Below, in pieces: positions 7,150-15,045 of a DNA stretch of 54,758 nucleotides (within the stretch, counting starts at the first letter, position 1; each line of letters starts with the position of its first letter). The position numbers and the translations under genes are program-made. This stretch comes from a virus: IMG/VR virus record IMGVR_UViG_3300025771_000034, positions 1 to 54,758 of that record; one strand, 5' to 3'. A model generated the notes under the pieces. The model did not search any database and had not been told where the DNA came from. It saw only the letters and a list, made by a program, of their open reading frames with translations.

Positions 7150-7313
7150 CTTCTACCCTTTCTTCCCATCTTTAATCCGAACTTGTTCAAGTATAGATAA
7201 ATTGTTTGTACTGTGCAACCACATTCTTTTGCTATTTCTTCTGGAGTTTTCTTGTCTTGTACATAACGTTTGTGAAGCCAGCTTTTATTTTTGTAAAAAT
7301 CTTTTTTATTCAA
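7146..7313 (-). CDS. 55-residue helix-turn-helix protein (TTG start)
   Basis: An uninterrupted frame beginning with TTG at 7313 encodes NKKDFYKNKSWLHKRYV followed by a clear HTH (TPEEIAKECGCTVQTIYLYL, about residues 23-42) and a basic tail (MGRKGRR). The start overlaps the RuvC gene stop by eight bases and the TGA overlaps the DUF3310 ATG, so it fills the gap between two genes exactly as phage genes do. The short basic protein resembles homeodomain-like HTH modules of resolvase or small terminase type. A regulatory role is possible. No strong ribosome site is visible before the TTG. Confidence 0.7.
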   Translation of the reverse strand: MNKKDFYKNKSWLHKRYVQDKKTPEEIAKECGCTVQTIYLYLNKFGLKMGRKGRR

Positions 7314-7893
7314 AAATGGCACCCCACTTGTCGCTTACATAAGACCCTATGCCAATTGAGTCTGCCACATCATCGTCATCAACTTTAATTTTGTATCTAT
7401 TATTAACATAGTCAATAGTCTTTTGTTTTCTTAATTCTCTTTCCTTTCCTTTATACCATGAATTAGATTTTCCTGGTGTCTTTTTTACAATTGCTTGCTT
7501 TTCTGCTGCACTCAAAAGCTTGGTCCCAATATAATTTTGCCAAGCCATAGGTGCTACATTCTTTACCGTTTTAATTCCAGCAACTTGCGCTGCTGCAATA
7601 ATTGCTCCTTGCACCAACGACAGTTGCATAGCGGTTTTTGGAGAGTTGCTATAGATAGCCGATTCAAGAATAATAGCGTCTGATCGAAAAGCTTTAAAAA
7701 ACGGGATAGCTTTTCTACAGGCATCTCCTGCTTTATAAAGAGCATCTGTGCCAACAAATCGAACCTTTCCATATTTGATCAGCCTTCCTTCCTCAAATAT
7801 TGAAAATGCCATTGAATTTGTAGAGGCATCTACTGCTATTATAGTCCTTGGTTTTGATAGACTTGCTAAACCCCTACTCTTGTTGGTACTCAA
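7306..7893 (-). CDS. ruvC: RuvC-like Holliday junction resolvase
   Basis: 195 residues with an RNase H-like fold. Asp22 lies in the first strand (IIAVDASTNSMAFSIF), Glu77 in SDAIILES, and a C-terminal acidic cluster DDDDVADSIGIG (172-182) supplies the remaining metal ligands. The enzyme should cut branched DNA during recombination or before packaging. The start is a TTG at 7893 with AAAGGA five bases upstream; it overlaps the zinc-finger gene by 20 bases. It belongs to a block with RecA, a PD-(D/E)XK nuclease and a Cas4-like exonuclease. Confidence 0.85.
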   Translation of the reverse strand: MSTNKSRGLASLSKPRTIIAVDASTNSMAFSIFEEGRLIKYGKVRFVGTDALYKAGDACRKAIPFFKAFRSDAIILESAIYSNSPKTAMQLSLVQGAIIAAAQVAGIKTVKNVAPMAWQNYIGTKLLSAAEKQAIVKKTPGKSNSWYKGKERELRKQKTIDYVNNRYKIKVDDDDVADSIGIGSYVSDKWGAIFE

Positions 7894-8164
7894 AATATCC
7901 TTTCAACTCCTTTATAAAATTATTAAACTTTTTTTTGTTAATAAGGCAATTGTCACACATTCCAACATCATTATAAATGCTTAGATATGTTCCACAATCA
8001 CCAGCACATTTTTTATCTCTTCCAACTCTTTTTCTTCTTTTTTCTATTTCGTATCTTTGAAGAATTTTTTCTTTACTTGACTCCTGCCTACACTCAGCAG
8101 AGCAATAAATTTGTTTTGCTGAGTTTGGAAAAAACTCTTTGTCGCACCATGAGCAGAAAGACAT
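7874..8164 (-). CDS. small protein with two Cys4 zinc sites
   Basis: 96 residues. Cys4, Cys7, Cys21 and Cys25 (CSWC ... CSAEC) form a first zinc site. Cys53, Cys57, Cys70 and Cys73 (CAGDC ... CDNC) form a second, separated by a long basic helix (KEKILQRYEIEKRRKRVGRDKK). This architecture suggests nucleic-acid or protein binding. The ATG overlaps the Cas4-like gene stop (TAATG), so it is in the same operon. Function unknown. Confidence 0.75.
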   Translation of the reverse strand: MSFCSWCDKEFFPNSAKQIYCSAECRQESSKEKILQRYEIEKRRKRVGRDKKCAGDCGTYLSIYNDVGMCDNCLINKKKFNNFIKELKGYFEYQQE

Positions 8165-8994
8165 TAGAAATCTCCCTTTTCTTCCTTTCTTCTAGATATC
8201 TTAATATCTCCCTTAGGGGCCTCCTGACAGGCCTTTTGCACAGGGCAACTACCACACGGAACCTTTACTTTATTATTCTTATACGGAACCTCTGGGAGCT
8301 TCTGATCCTTCCATGCACCATACACCTCTTTCATCCAATCAAAGAGGTAGTCAACAAAGTCTACATGTCTCTGTGTAATATTTACAGGGATAGCAAGTAG
8401 ATCATGAGTATTTTTGTTCTCATACATTACTATGCCATTTTTCTTTTTAAATATTTTCATGTAAATAAGAAGCTGAACAATGTGGTATGTACTTGCTGTC
8501 ATACTCTTCTTATGACGCTCAAATGCATCATGGTTTGCTGTCTTAATCTCAACTAAATATTCTGAATCTTTCCACTTAATAATACTATCCAAAAAACCAA
8601 AGATGGGTGGGTCATCAAACACTACCTTCTCTTCGTTGACAAGCATTAGTCCTGCACTAGAAATGGCATCTTGAATTCTTTTGTGTCTGTCTGTGCCACT
8701 ATCCATGTTAGCCTGAGACTTGCCCTCACGCTCTTCATAAAAAGTGTTACCCTCAAATGCTAGATACCAATACCGTGGACACTTGCCGTGACCAAAAACA
8801 ATGGTGGAAGGAGAAAAGGTCTTCTTCTTCATATACTTAGGTTCATTGCTAGCAACATACCCCTTGTGAATAGCATCAACAAGGTCTGCAAATTCATCCT
8901 CTACATTGTCAGGCATTTGTGTTTGCCATTCTACTTCTTCTACAGCCTCTTTTGATTTACCCTTGACAATCTTAGATATTATATTTTTAGCCAT
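8164..8994 (-). CDS. Cas4-like PD-(D/E)XK exonuclease with iron-sulfur site
   Basis: 276 residues from the ATG at 8994, chosen over an upstream in-frame ATG because TAGGAG lies seven bases before it and this start leaves only an eight-base overlap. Cys72 (GKCPRYWYL) with Cys247, Cys250 and Cys256 (CGSCPVQKAC) are the four iron-sulfur ligands typical of Cas4/AddB-type nucleases. Catalytic residues are His104 (TDRHKRI), Asp136 (FGFLD), Glu149 and Lys151 (LVEIKTA) and Gln174 (HIVQLLIY). Phage versions probably resect DNA ends during recombination. No cas1, cas2 or repeats are nearby. Confidence 0.9.
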   Translation of the reverse strand: MAKNIISKIVKGKSKEAVEEVEWQTQMPDNVEDEFADLVDAIHKGYVASNEPKYMKKKTFSPSTIVFGHGKCPRYWYLAFEGNTFYEEREGKSQANMDSGTDRHKRIQDAISSAGLMLVNEEKVVFDDPPIFGFLDSIIKWKDSEYLVEIKTANHDAFERHKKSMTASTYHIVQLLIYMKIFKKKNGIVMYENKNTHDLLAIPVNITQRHVDFVDYLFDWMKEVYGAWKDQKLPEVPYKNNKVKVPCGSCPVQKACQEAPKGDIKISRRKEEKGDF

Positions 8995-9307
8995 GGTAGC
9001 TCCTAATTGTGTATTTAAGGGCATCCGATAACTTATCAAGTGCCTCTCTTGCTGAATAGTAAATATTTTTTTTAGCACGATCATCTTTTTTTACATTGGC
9101 ATACCATGAAGCTAGCATTGCAAATTTAGCAGAGTAGGCCTGAATCTGAATGATAAGCCTAGCAGCCTTGTCTGGAGGAATATCTGGCTTAGCAATTAGT
9201 TTAGCAATTGCGATAAGTGCTTGAGTTATTTCTTCATCTTGCATATATTCTGATAAATCATTAAAGTCATTAATTTGATTTATAATATCAATCGTGTTTT
9301 CGCTCAT
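8987..9307 (-). CDS. conserved hypothetical helical protein
   Basis: 106 residues, almost entirely helical (EITQALIAIAKLIAKPDIPPDKAARLIIQIQAY is the central run, here quoted only to show its character in parts). A PDIPPDKAA turn separates two helices, and the end contains YYSAREALDKLSDALKY. I recall homologues next to Cas4-type exonucleases in actinophages, so a recombination accessory role is plausible but not shown. It overlaps the resolvase gene by 20 bases and the exonuclease gene by eight. Confidence 0.75.
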   Translation of the reverse strand: MSENTIDIINQINDFNDLSEYMQDEEITQALIAIAKLIAKPDIPPDKAARLIIQIQAYSAKFAMLASWYANVKKDDRAKKNIYYSAREALDKLSDALKYTIRSYHG

Positions 9308-9599
9308 TATTCTCTCTTATCTCTCGTAACTCTTCAAACTCATTCCACTCAATTATAGCAAGCCTTGTCTTCTTTGTCTCTCCAAGAACTAACATTATTA
9401 CGGGAGATTTATTTGGATCTACTCTTAAAGTGTCTGTAACTATTTTACCCCATACATCCTTATTAACAGAAAATGATTTGCTATACTCTTTTACATCTAC
9501 AACATATCTGTCTAAGCTACCGTCGCCTTTTACCATTCCACGACCAGAATTTTTATGTGGCTTTGCACCAATACGCTTTAACTCGCCATGCTCACTCAT
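9288..9599 (-). CDS. PD-(D/E)XK family Holliday junction resolvase-like nuclease
   Basis: 103 residues from the ATG at 9599; an in-frame ATG farther upstream was rejected because it lies inside the zinc-ribbon gene, while this one has AGAGGAT five bases before it. The motif HKNSGRGMVKGDG with Asp26, then YVVDVKEYS with Asp35 and Lys37, is the core of small restriction-endonuclease-fold resolvases. A C-terminal strand MLVLGETKKTRLAIIEW completes the fold. It could cleave branched DNA, overlapping in role with the RuvC-like enzyme. The ATG overlaps the TGA of the zinc-ribbon gene. Confidence 0.75.
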   Translation of the reverse strand: MSEHGELKRIGAKPHKNSGRGMVKGDGSLDRYVVDVKEYSKSFSVNKDVWGKIVTDTLRVDPNKSPVIMLVLGETKKTRLAIIEWNEFEELREIRENNERKHD

Positions 9600-9772
9600 C
9601 AATATCCTCTTTCTTTTTCTATATTTACAGTGGATATTTGCTCGCAATATTTACACTTCCAGGTAATATCTAAAGTAGATGGGTAAAATCTAGACGAGTT
9701 TGCCTCTGAAGAGCAGCCCTGGCATAGAAATATTCCATGTATTACCTGATACTTATTCGATGATTTGGACAA
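9599..9772 (-). CDS. 57-residue zinc-ribbon protein (probable TTG start)
   Basis: The frame has no ATG after the recA stop; a TTG at 9772 inside the end of recA is the best start, with AAGGCGG about nine bases before it. The product has two CxxC knuckles, Cys17/Cys20 (CQGC) and Cys40/Cys43 (CKYC), spaced as in zinc ribbons. It has a hydrophobic VIHGIFL strand before the first. The TGA shares a base with the ATG of the nuclease gene. Zinc ribbons of this size usually bind nucleic acid or a partner protein. The exact start is uncertain. Confidence 0.6.
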   Translation of the reverse strand: MSKSSNKYQVIHGIFLCQGCSSEANSSRFYPSTLDITWKCKYCEQISTVNIEKERGY

Positions 9773-10760
9773 GTTCTGCCGCCTTATCTGGATTTTGTCG
9801 TAGCCATTCGACCACCTTTGCTCTACCCTGGAACCTTTCTCCAAGAACTGTGTACCATGCGCCACCCTTTTCTATGTGTCCTAATTGCTCTGCAACGTCT
9901 ACAACTTCTGCAATGTTATCTACGCCAACAAAGTCACCAGAGAAATAGAAGTCGTACATGCCACTCTCAAAGGCTTTTCCTGTCTTGTTGTAGTCAATAG
10001 TCCAGGTGACTTGGCGACCTATCTTGCTTTGTATGACTTTATCTCCTACTTCTATCTTGCCCTGGATAGCATTCTTTTCTGACTCACTTGACCAAAGCTT
10101 GACGACTGTGCTAGAAAAAAACTTAACAGCATGACCCCCTGTGGGCTGGTGGCTTACAAACATCTGACCAATATTATTACGTTGCTGAGATATAAGAACT
10201 AGCAATGTTTGCTTAGTCTGATTGTTTGCATAGTTAAGCATCTTGACAGCGTTTGTCATATCCCGTGCCTCTGCACCGATTTGCTTAGTATTCTCTAACT
10301 GTTTTAGTTCATCAGAGTCTTTCTCAAAGTAGATAGCAGGAAGCAGGGCAGAGATAGAATCAACAACAATAATATCTACGCCAGCAGACATAAGTTGTGT
10401 GGCAACATCAACCATGTCGTTGATTGTCCTGGCAGGAGAATATATAAGGCTCTCTGAGTCTACTCCTAGCCTCTGTGCCCACTTAGGATCATATGATTGC
10501 TCTGAGTCAATCCACGCACATATCTTTCCTTCTTTCTGTGCCTGACCAATCATTTGCAAGCAAAACGACGACTTGCCAGCAGACTTATTGCCCCAAATAA
10601 GAACCTGCCTGCCATAAGCGAGGCCACCATTTAGTTGCTTATTTAGCCCAACGCTGGGTGTCTTTTGCATTATGACCTCAATATCTGAGGCAGCAGACAC
10701 TTTCTTTCTAAGCTTTGGATCTATTTGTGAAAGAACTTCTTCCATTGCCTCACTAATCAC
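9753..10760 (-). CDS. recA: RecA-like recombinase
   Basis: 335 residues, close to bacterial RecA length. Walker A GNKSAGKSS is at 57-65, Walker B IIVVDS at 130-135, and PTGGHAVKFFSS corresponds to the L2 loop region of RecA. It polymerises on ssDNA and drives strand exchange for repair, recombination and perhaps recombination-dependent replication. It lies between MazG (four-base ATGA overlap) and the zinc-ribbon/resolvase genes, forming a recombination block. The C-terminus (LGERFQGRAKVVEWLRQNPD) resembles the RecA C-terminal domain. Confidence 0.93.
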   Translation of the reverse strand: MISEAMEEVLSQIDPKLRKKVSAASDIEVIMQKTPSVGLNKQLNGGLAYGRQVLIWGNKSAGKSSFCLQMIGQAQKEGKICAWIDSEQSYDPKWAQRLGVDSESLIYSPARTINDMVDVATQLMSAGVDIIVVDSISALLPAIYFEKDSDELKQLENTKQIGAEARDMTNAVKMLNYANNQTKQTLLVLISQQRNNIGQMFVSHQPTGGHAVKFFSSTVVKLWSSESEKNAIQGKIEVGDKVIQSKIGRQVTWTIDYNKTGKAFESGMYDFYFSGDFVGVDNIAEVVDVAEQLGHIEKGGAWYTVLGERFQGRAKVVEWLRQNPDKAAELVQIIE

Positions 10761-11107
10761 GCTAATACTCCATGCATCGCTGGACGCTCCTTGTTCTTTT
10801 CCATCTTGTTTACAACGGCCTTTGCTAAAGACTTATTTGTATACTGTGTCATAGAAAGAAATGCCCAAAAGTCTAGGACACGAATGATAATGTCAGCCAA
10901 CTCTTCAACAACAACATCGTCGCCCTTCTCTTTCCTCATAGCCTCTAAAACTTCTGATACCTCACTATGAATCATAGCCAGTTGCTTTAAATAAAACACT
11001 ATCCTGTCTGCCTCATCCATGTGTAAGTATGGCTCATAGAACCCCTTCTTTACTGCTCCTGAGTGCAGAGTAAAGGCTAGATCATCCATATCTTTTAAAT
11101 AACTCAT
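10757..11107 (-). CDS. MazG-like nucleotide pyrophosphohydrolase
   Basis: 116 residues, all-alpha. Glu49, Glu52 and Glu55 in SEVSEVLEAMR and Glu69/Asp72 in EELADIIIRVLD make the metal-binding E-x-x-E ... E-x-x-D pattern of MazG-type NTP pyrophosphohydrolases. Such enzymes hydrolyse (d)NTPs or alarmones to monophosphates; in phages they may lower ppGpp or clean the nucleotide pool. It overlaps the polymerase gene and the recA gene by four bases on each side, so it is embedded in the replication operon. Confidence 0.85.
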   Translation of the reverse strand: MSYLKDMDDLAFTLHSGAVKKGFYEPYLHMDEADRIVFYLKQLAMIHSEVSEVLEAMRKEKGDDVVVEELADIIIRVLDFWAFLSMTQYTNKSLAKAVVNKMEKNKERPAMHGVLA

Positions 11108-14100
11108 GATATTACTTCCTTCAAAATGGTAGTTCCTTCTTTTGTTTTTGATAGCTCAATCTTAACGACTGTACCTTCTTCACACTTCATATATGCTTGT
11201 GCAAATTGTGATGGGAAAACTGTTACAGCAATCATTTCACGATCAGCGGTTGCTATTGTCATGTTAGCCATTTTCTTACCCGCCTTTGTTATTCTAGGAT
11301 TAAACGATAGCACAAAAACCTCGTCTTGTCCAAAGGGTATTTGCTTATAGTTGAGGAACCTAATCATGGGACTTGTCTTGTAACTATCAAGTTCATCAAT
11401 TGGAATTGCCTCCGCAACCCTATTGGCTGATGCAAGAATTAGGTACGTCTTTCCCGTTTCTATCGTAGTGTCCTCAGGCGCAAATATTCCTACTGATCCC
11501 GTCTTGTCTAGTAGTTCAACACGCGACCAGCCCTTACCACGCTTTATATTTTTGACAACGCCTAGAAGAATGTGTGACCCGTCTTCTTCATAATCTTCAG
11601 AGTTGTCAATATACGCATAATAGTGATTAGGAACATTTATGTTGAATTCTGGCAGGTTAAGATATTCGTAAAGGTTTTCTCTTACCCTCTTTTCATCCCG
11701 TGGATTATCGTCAAAGGTCAATGCACCAACGGCATTCATGGCCTCTATTGCACGACTATTGATCCCGCTACCCTTCTTAAATGCGGCATCACGAACTTCT
11801 TGGTAAGAATTAAATGGCCTAGCAGCAATAATGTTTGACGAAACTTTATCAGATAGCCACTTGATAGAAGATAGTCCAAACCTAATTGCTTTACCCTCAA
11901 TAGAGAAATCAATCTCTGATTCATTGACATGGGGAAGCCTTAGTGGAATTCCCATACGCTTGGCCTCAATAAGATACTCTGTCCTTGAGTCCTTATCCTT
12001 TTCATTGCTAAGGACAGAATACATAAACTCAATAGGGTAGTAGAACTTGAGCCAAGCTGTCCAGTAAGAAAGCATTGAGTATGCAACGGCGTGAGACTTA
12101 TTAAATGAGTACCCTGCATGTGCCTCAAAGTCGTGCCACATATTATCTGCCTGGAATGGACTAATGTATGCCGATGCATTTCTAATAAACTTATCCTTGA
12201 ATACATCAAGCTCTTTAGCGTCTTTCTTCTTACCAATAATCTTGCGAACCTTGTCAGCCTCTGCGAATGTCATGCCTCCGACTGTGGTACACGCCTGCAT
12301 AACCTGCTCCTGATAAAGAATCTGACCATAAGTATCTTCTAGGAATGGCCTCATTACTGAATGGGGATACTCAACAATATTTTTACCACTCTTTCTAGCA
12401 ATGTATTCCTTTCCAATAGTATTCATGGCTCCTGGGCGAACAAGGGCGTTAGAAGCCACTAGTTCATCAAAGTTCTTAACACCCATCTTTATAAGAAGGT
12501 TAGTATATGGAGTTGCTTCACATTGAAACACTCCCTTGGTATTTCCCTCAGAAAGCATTCGATATACTTCTCTATCTTTTAGATCAATAGTATTAAGATC
12601 AATGTCTATACCGTTTCTTTCCTTGATAGTCCTTAGAGTATCTTGAATAACAGTAAGAGTCTTTAGCCCAAGGGCATCAATCTTAATCAGGCCAATGTCT
12701 GCTGCTTCATCCATATCTACAGCAACAACAGGAATACGAGTCTTAGTACCCGTTACAGTTCTAGTTTCCATTGGAGCGTACTTATGAATAGCATCCTTTG
12801 CAGTTACAACTCCTGCAGCATGGACCCCTGTACCACGAATACGACCACGCAATTGCTCTGCGTATATCTGAACATCTGGATACTTTTCTCTAAACCATTC
12901 TGTTGAATTAGAACTAATAAAATCTTCCCATGTGTCAACAAGCTTGAGTGCCTTATTCACATCTGGCAAAGGAACATGAAGTGCCCTAGCAACGTCACGC
13001 ACAACGCCCTTGTCCTTAAACATCAGGAAGGTAGTAATAGAGGCTACATTCTTGTATTCTTTCTCTAGGTATTCCTTAACCTCTTCACGACGGCTATCCT
13101 GGATATCAGTATCAATATCTGGAAAGTCATTTCGCTCAGGATTAATAAATCGGAAGAACAAAAGTCCATACTTAATTGGGTCTACTTCTGTAATACCTAG
13201 TGCATAACAGACGAGAGAGCCTGCAGCAGATCCTCGTCCTGGCCCAACCATAATACCTTGTTCCTTAGACCATGAGATCATATTGCTAACAACAAGGAAG
13301 TAGGGTGCAAACTCTTTGTCATTAATGATAGATAGTTCTTCGTCTACCCTGGCTAGATATTCTTCATCTTTGTCTAGCCCCCTAGACTTAAGGCCATCTA
13401 TGACAAGATTTCTCAACTCATCTTCTGGATTCTTTACCTTGATTGGAAGAAGATTAAGGTTACTCTTTAGCTTATAGTCTTCAACCTTCTCTGCAATCTC
13501 AAGGGTGTTAGAATAAATGCTATCATCAAACTTCTGCTCTTTCTCCATACCCTCTCGCATCTCTTCATATGAAAGGAGATGGATATCAAAACTACGGAAT
13601 GACATAGGACGATCTTCACCATAAAGATAGTCAAGACGCTTCATCAAGTCAGGTATCTTGGCAGACTTCTCATAACTAACGTCTTTTTGTATCTTGGCAT
13701 GTGTGTTGAGTGCAAGCATAATTTCTTGAATTACCTTTTGATCTGTCGTACAATGATGACAGTCAGGGGTAACGATGCACTTAGCACCCATTTCATTAGC
13801 AAGATTATAAAGCTCTGTGTTCATACCAGCAACGTTGTGTGGCATAAGTTCTACATAAAAGTCATCGCCAAAGCGATCCATAAACCACTTGATATGATTC
13901 TTGGCAACAGCATAATCATCTACTTCAATAGCCTTATTGATAAGGCCTGACATGCAGGCAGAGGAAACAATAAGACCGTCACCATACTTATCAAGAACCT
14001 CAAAATCAATTCGTGGCTTCTTGTAAAATCCCTCTGTCCAACCAATCTCATTGAGAGTATTAAGATTCTGTAGTCCCTGTGGATCTTTAGCAAGGATTAC

Positions 14101-14379
14101 GATGTGATTGTAAATAAGGTCTAGTGGTGTTGTTCTTTCTGTCTTATCACGCTTATCAAAACGATCAGCAGTAATGTATCCCTCTACACCAAGAATGGGC
14201 TTGACTCCCTGCTCTTTTGCAGCCCTGTACATTGGCCTATGACCAGAAAGAACACCGTGGTCTGTAATGGCTAGGGCTGGCATCCCCAGAGAAGCAGCAC
14301 GCTTAGCATACTCCTCTGGGGTTGCAACCCCGTCCATAAGACTATAATGCGAATGAACGTGAAGTGGTGCGTAATTCAA
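11104..14379 (-). CDS. dnaE: DNA polymerase III alpha subunit with PHP domain
   Basis: 1091 residues, full length for DnaE. The N-terminal PHP domain keeps its metal ligands (His7, His9 in LHVHSHYSL; Asp40-His41 in ITDHG). The palm has GPGRGSAAGS near 379 and the catalytic triad in FPDIDTDI (Asp423 and Asp425). HAAGVV and YQEQVM motifs follow, and an OB-fold-like region ends the protein. It is the replicative polymerase of the phage. No sliding clamp, clamp loader or separate epsilon is visible in this window, so these may come from the host or from outside the window; an intact PHP site might provide proofreading. Confidence 0.96.
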   Translation of the reverse strand: MNYAPLHVHSHYSLMDGVATPEEYAKRAASLGMPALAITDHGVLSGHRPMYRAAKEQGVKPILGVEGYITADRFDKRDKTERTTPLDLIYNHIVILAKDPQGLQNLNTLNEIGWTEGFYKKPRIDFEVLDKYGDGLIVSSACMSGLINKAIEVDDYAVAKNHIKWFMDRFGDDFYVELMPHNVAGMNTELYNLANEMGAKCIVTPDCHHCTTDQKVIQEIMLALNTHAKIQKDVSYEKSAKIPDLMKRLDYLYGEDRPMSFRSFDIHLLSYEEMREGMEKEQKFDDSIYSNTLEIAEKVEDYKLKSNLNLLPIKVKNPEDELRNLVIDGLKSRGLDKDEEYLARVDEELSIINDKEFAPYFLVVSNMISWSKEQGIMVGPGRGSAAGSLVCYALGITEVDPIKYGLLFFRFINPERNDFPDIDTDIQDSRREEVKEYLEKEYKNVASITTFLMFKDKGVVRDVARALHVPLPDVNKALKLVDTWEDFISSNSTEWFREKYPDVQIYAEQLRGRIRGTGVHAAGVVTAKDAIHKYAPMETRTVTGTKTRIPVVAVDMDEAADIGLIKIDALGLKTLTVIQDTLRTIKERNGIDIDLNTIDLKDREVYRMLSEGNTKGVFQCEATPYTNLLIKMGVKNFDELVASNALVRPGAMNTIGKEYIARKSGKNIVEYPHSVMRPFLEDTYGQILYQEQVMQACTTVGGMTFAEADKVRKIIGKKKDAKELDVFKDKFIRNASAYISPFQADNMWHDFEAHAGYSFNKSHAVAYSMLSYWTAWLKFYYPIEFMYSVLSNEKDKDSRTEYLIEAKRMGIPLRLPHVNESEIDFSIEGKAIRFGLSSIKWLSDKVSSNIIAARPFNSYQEVRDAAFKKGSGINSRAIEAMNAVGALTFDDNPRDEKRVRENLYEYLNLPEFNINVPNHYYAYIDNSEDYEEDGSHILLGVVKNIKRGKGWSRVELLDKTGSVGIFAPEDTTIETGKTYLILASANRVAEAIPIDELDSYKTSPMIRFLNYKQIPFGQDEVFVLSFNPRITKAGKKMANMTIATADREMIAVTVFPSQFAQAYMKCEEGTVVKIELSKTKEGTTILKEVIS

Positions 14380-14382
14380 GGC

Positions 14383-15033
14383 TTACCAATCAACCGTAGT
14401 TGATGTTGCTGGATTGTCAAATCCAAGGTAGAAAGACTCTTGATCAACATAAGGAACCTGTCTAATCGCAGACTCTAATGCATATGCCTCAATTCCAGAC
14501 CAGTCAAACTCTTCTATGTCTGGTGCGCCTGGAATGAGAGTATAATTTGTCTCTGTGCCCATACCATTTCTTTTAAGCTTCCATGTCATATTTGTGATGC
14601 CCTCTGCATCCATTGCATATTCACGAATAGTAGAAAATGTTGCAGACTTTGCAACACCCATGCTCCATACTGCGACGTATGGGTCTTCAATTCCATCATC
14701 AACAATAACATTGGTATAAAAGCGTAGCCTTGGCCTCCATCCAGCCTTCATATCCTTACGATGCATTTCGCATCCAAAGCAACGGCCCTCATCTTCTAGA
14801 CTGCATACAGCCTTACGCTTATAGTCCTTTGGATTAGTATGTTCGCTTACAACAATTGCTAAACCACGGTCTTCGTTATAAAACTTAGAGTCTTCATCAA
14901 TCTCATTGACAAAGCGAATCTTTGTGCTTTGACCATCTTCCATTCTTAGCCATCGTACTTTGCTTTCTGTTCCGCCCGTCTTTGGCTTATCTAGAACAGC
15001 TTCAATGTTCTTTAGCCCCTTAATAATTCCCAT
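14383..15033 (-). CDS. putative single-stranded DNA-binding protein
   Basis: 216 residues. It matches in pattern the phage ssDNA-binding proteins I recall from actinophages: STKIRFVNEIDED, SEHTNPKDYKRKAVCSLEDEGRCFGCEMHRKDMKAGWRPR (quoted in part) and RLRFYTNVIVDD. The Cys-x-Cys-x2-Cys-His cluster near 77-90 could bind zinc, as in T4 gp32. Its place between primase and polymerase fits this job. The C-terminus ends VDW and is less acidic than bacterial SSB tails. Start ATG follows AGGAGAGATGAT. Confidence 0.7.
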   Translation of the reverse strand: MGIIKGLKNIEAVLDKPKTGGTESKVRWLRMEDGQSTKIRFVNEIDEDSKFYNEDRGLAIVVSEHTNPKDYKRKAVCSLEDEGRCFGCEMHRKDMKAGWRPRLRFYTNVIVDDGIEDPYVAVWSMGVAKSATFSTIREYAMDAEGITNMTWKLKRNGMGTETNYTLIPGAPDIEEFDWSGIEAYALESAIRQVPYVDQESFYLGFDNPATSTTVDW

Positions 15034-15045
15034 ATATCATCTCTC

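Noticed and set aside
6748-7200. 150-codon plus-strand frame
   Set aside because: It lies antisense to the terminase-operon promoter and DUF3310 gene, is rich in Phe/Leu/Tyr from reverse-complement bias, and has no ribosome site.
8164-8994. Cas4-like gene as a sign of a CRISPR-Cas system
   Set aside because: No cas1, cas2, effector or repeat array is visible, and stand-alone Cas4-like exonucleases are common in phages.
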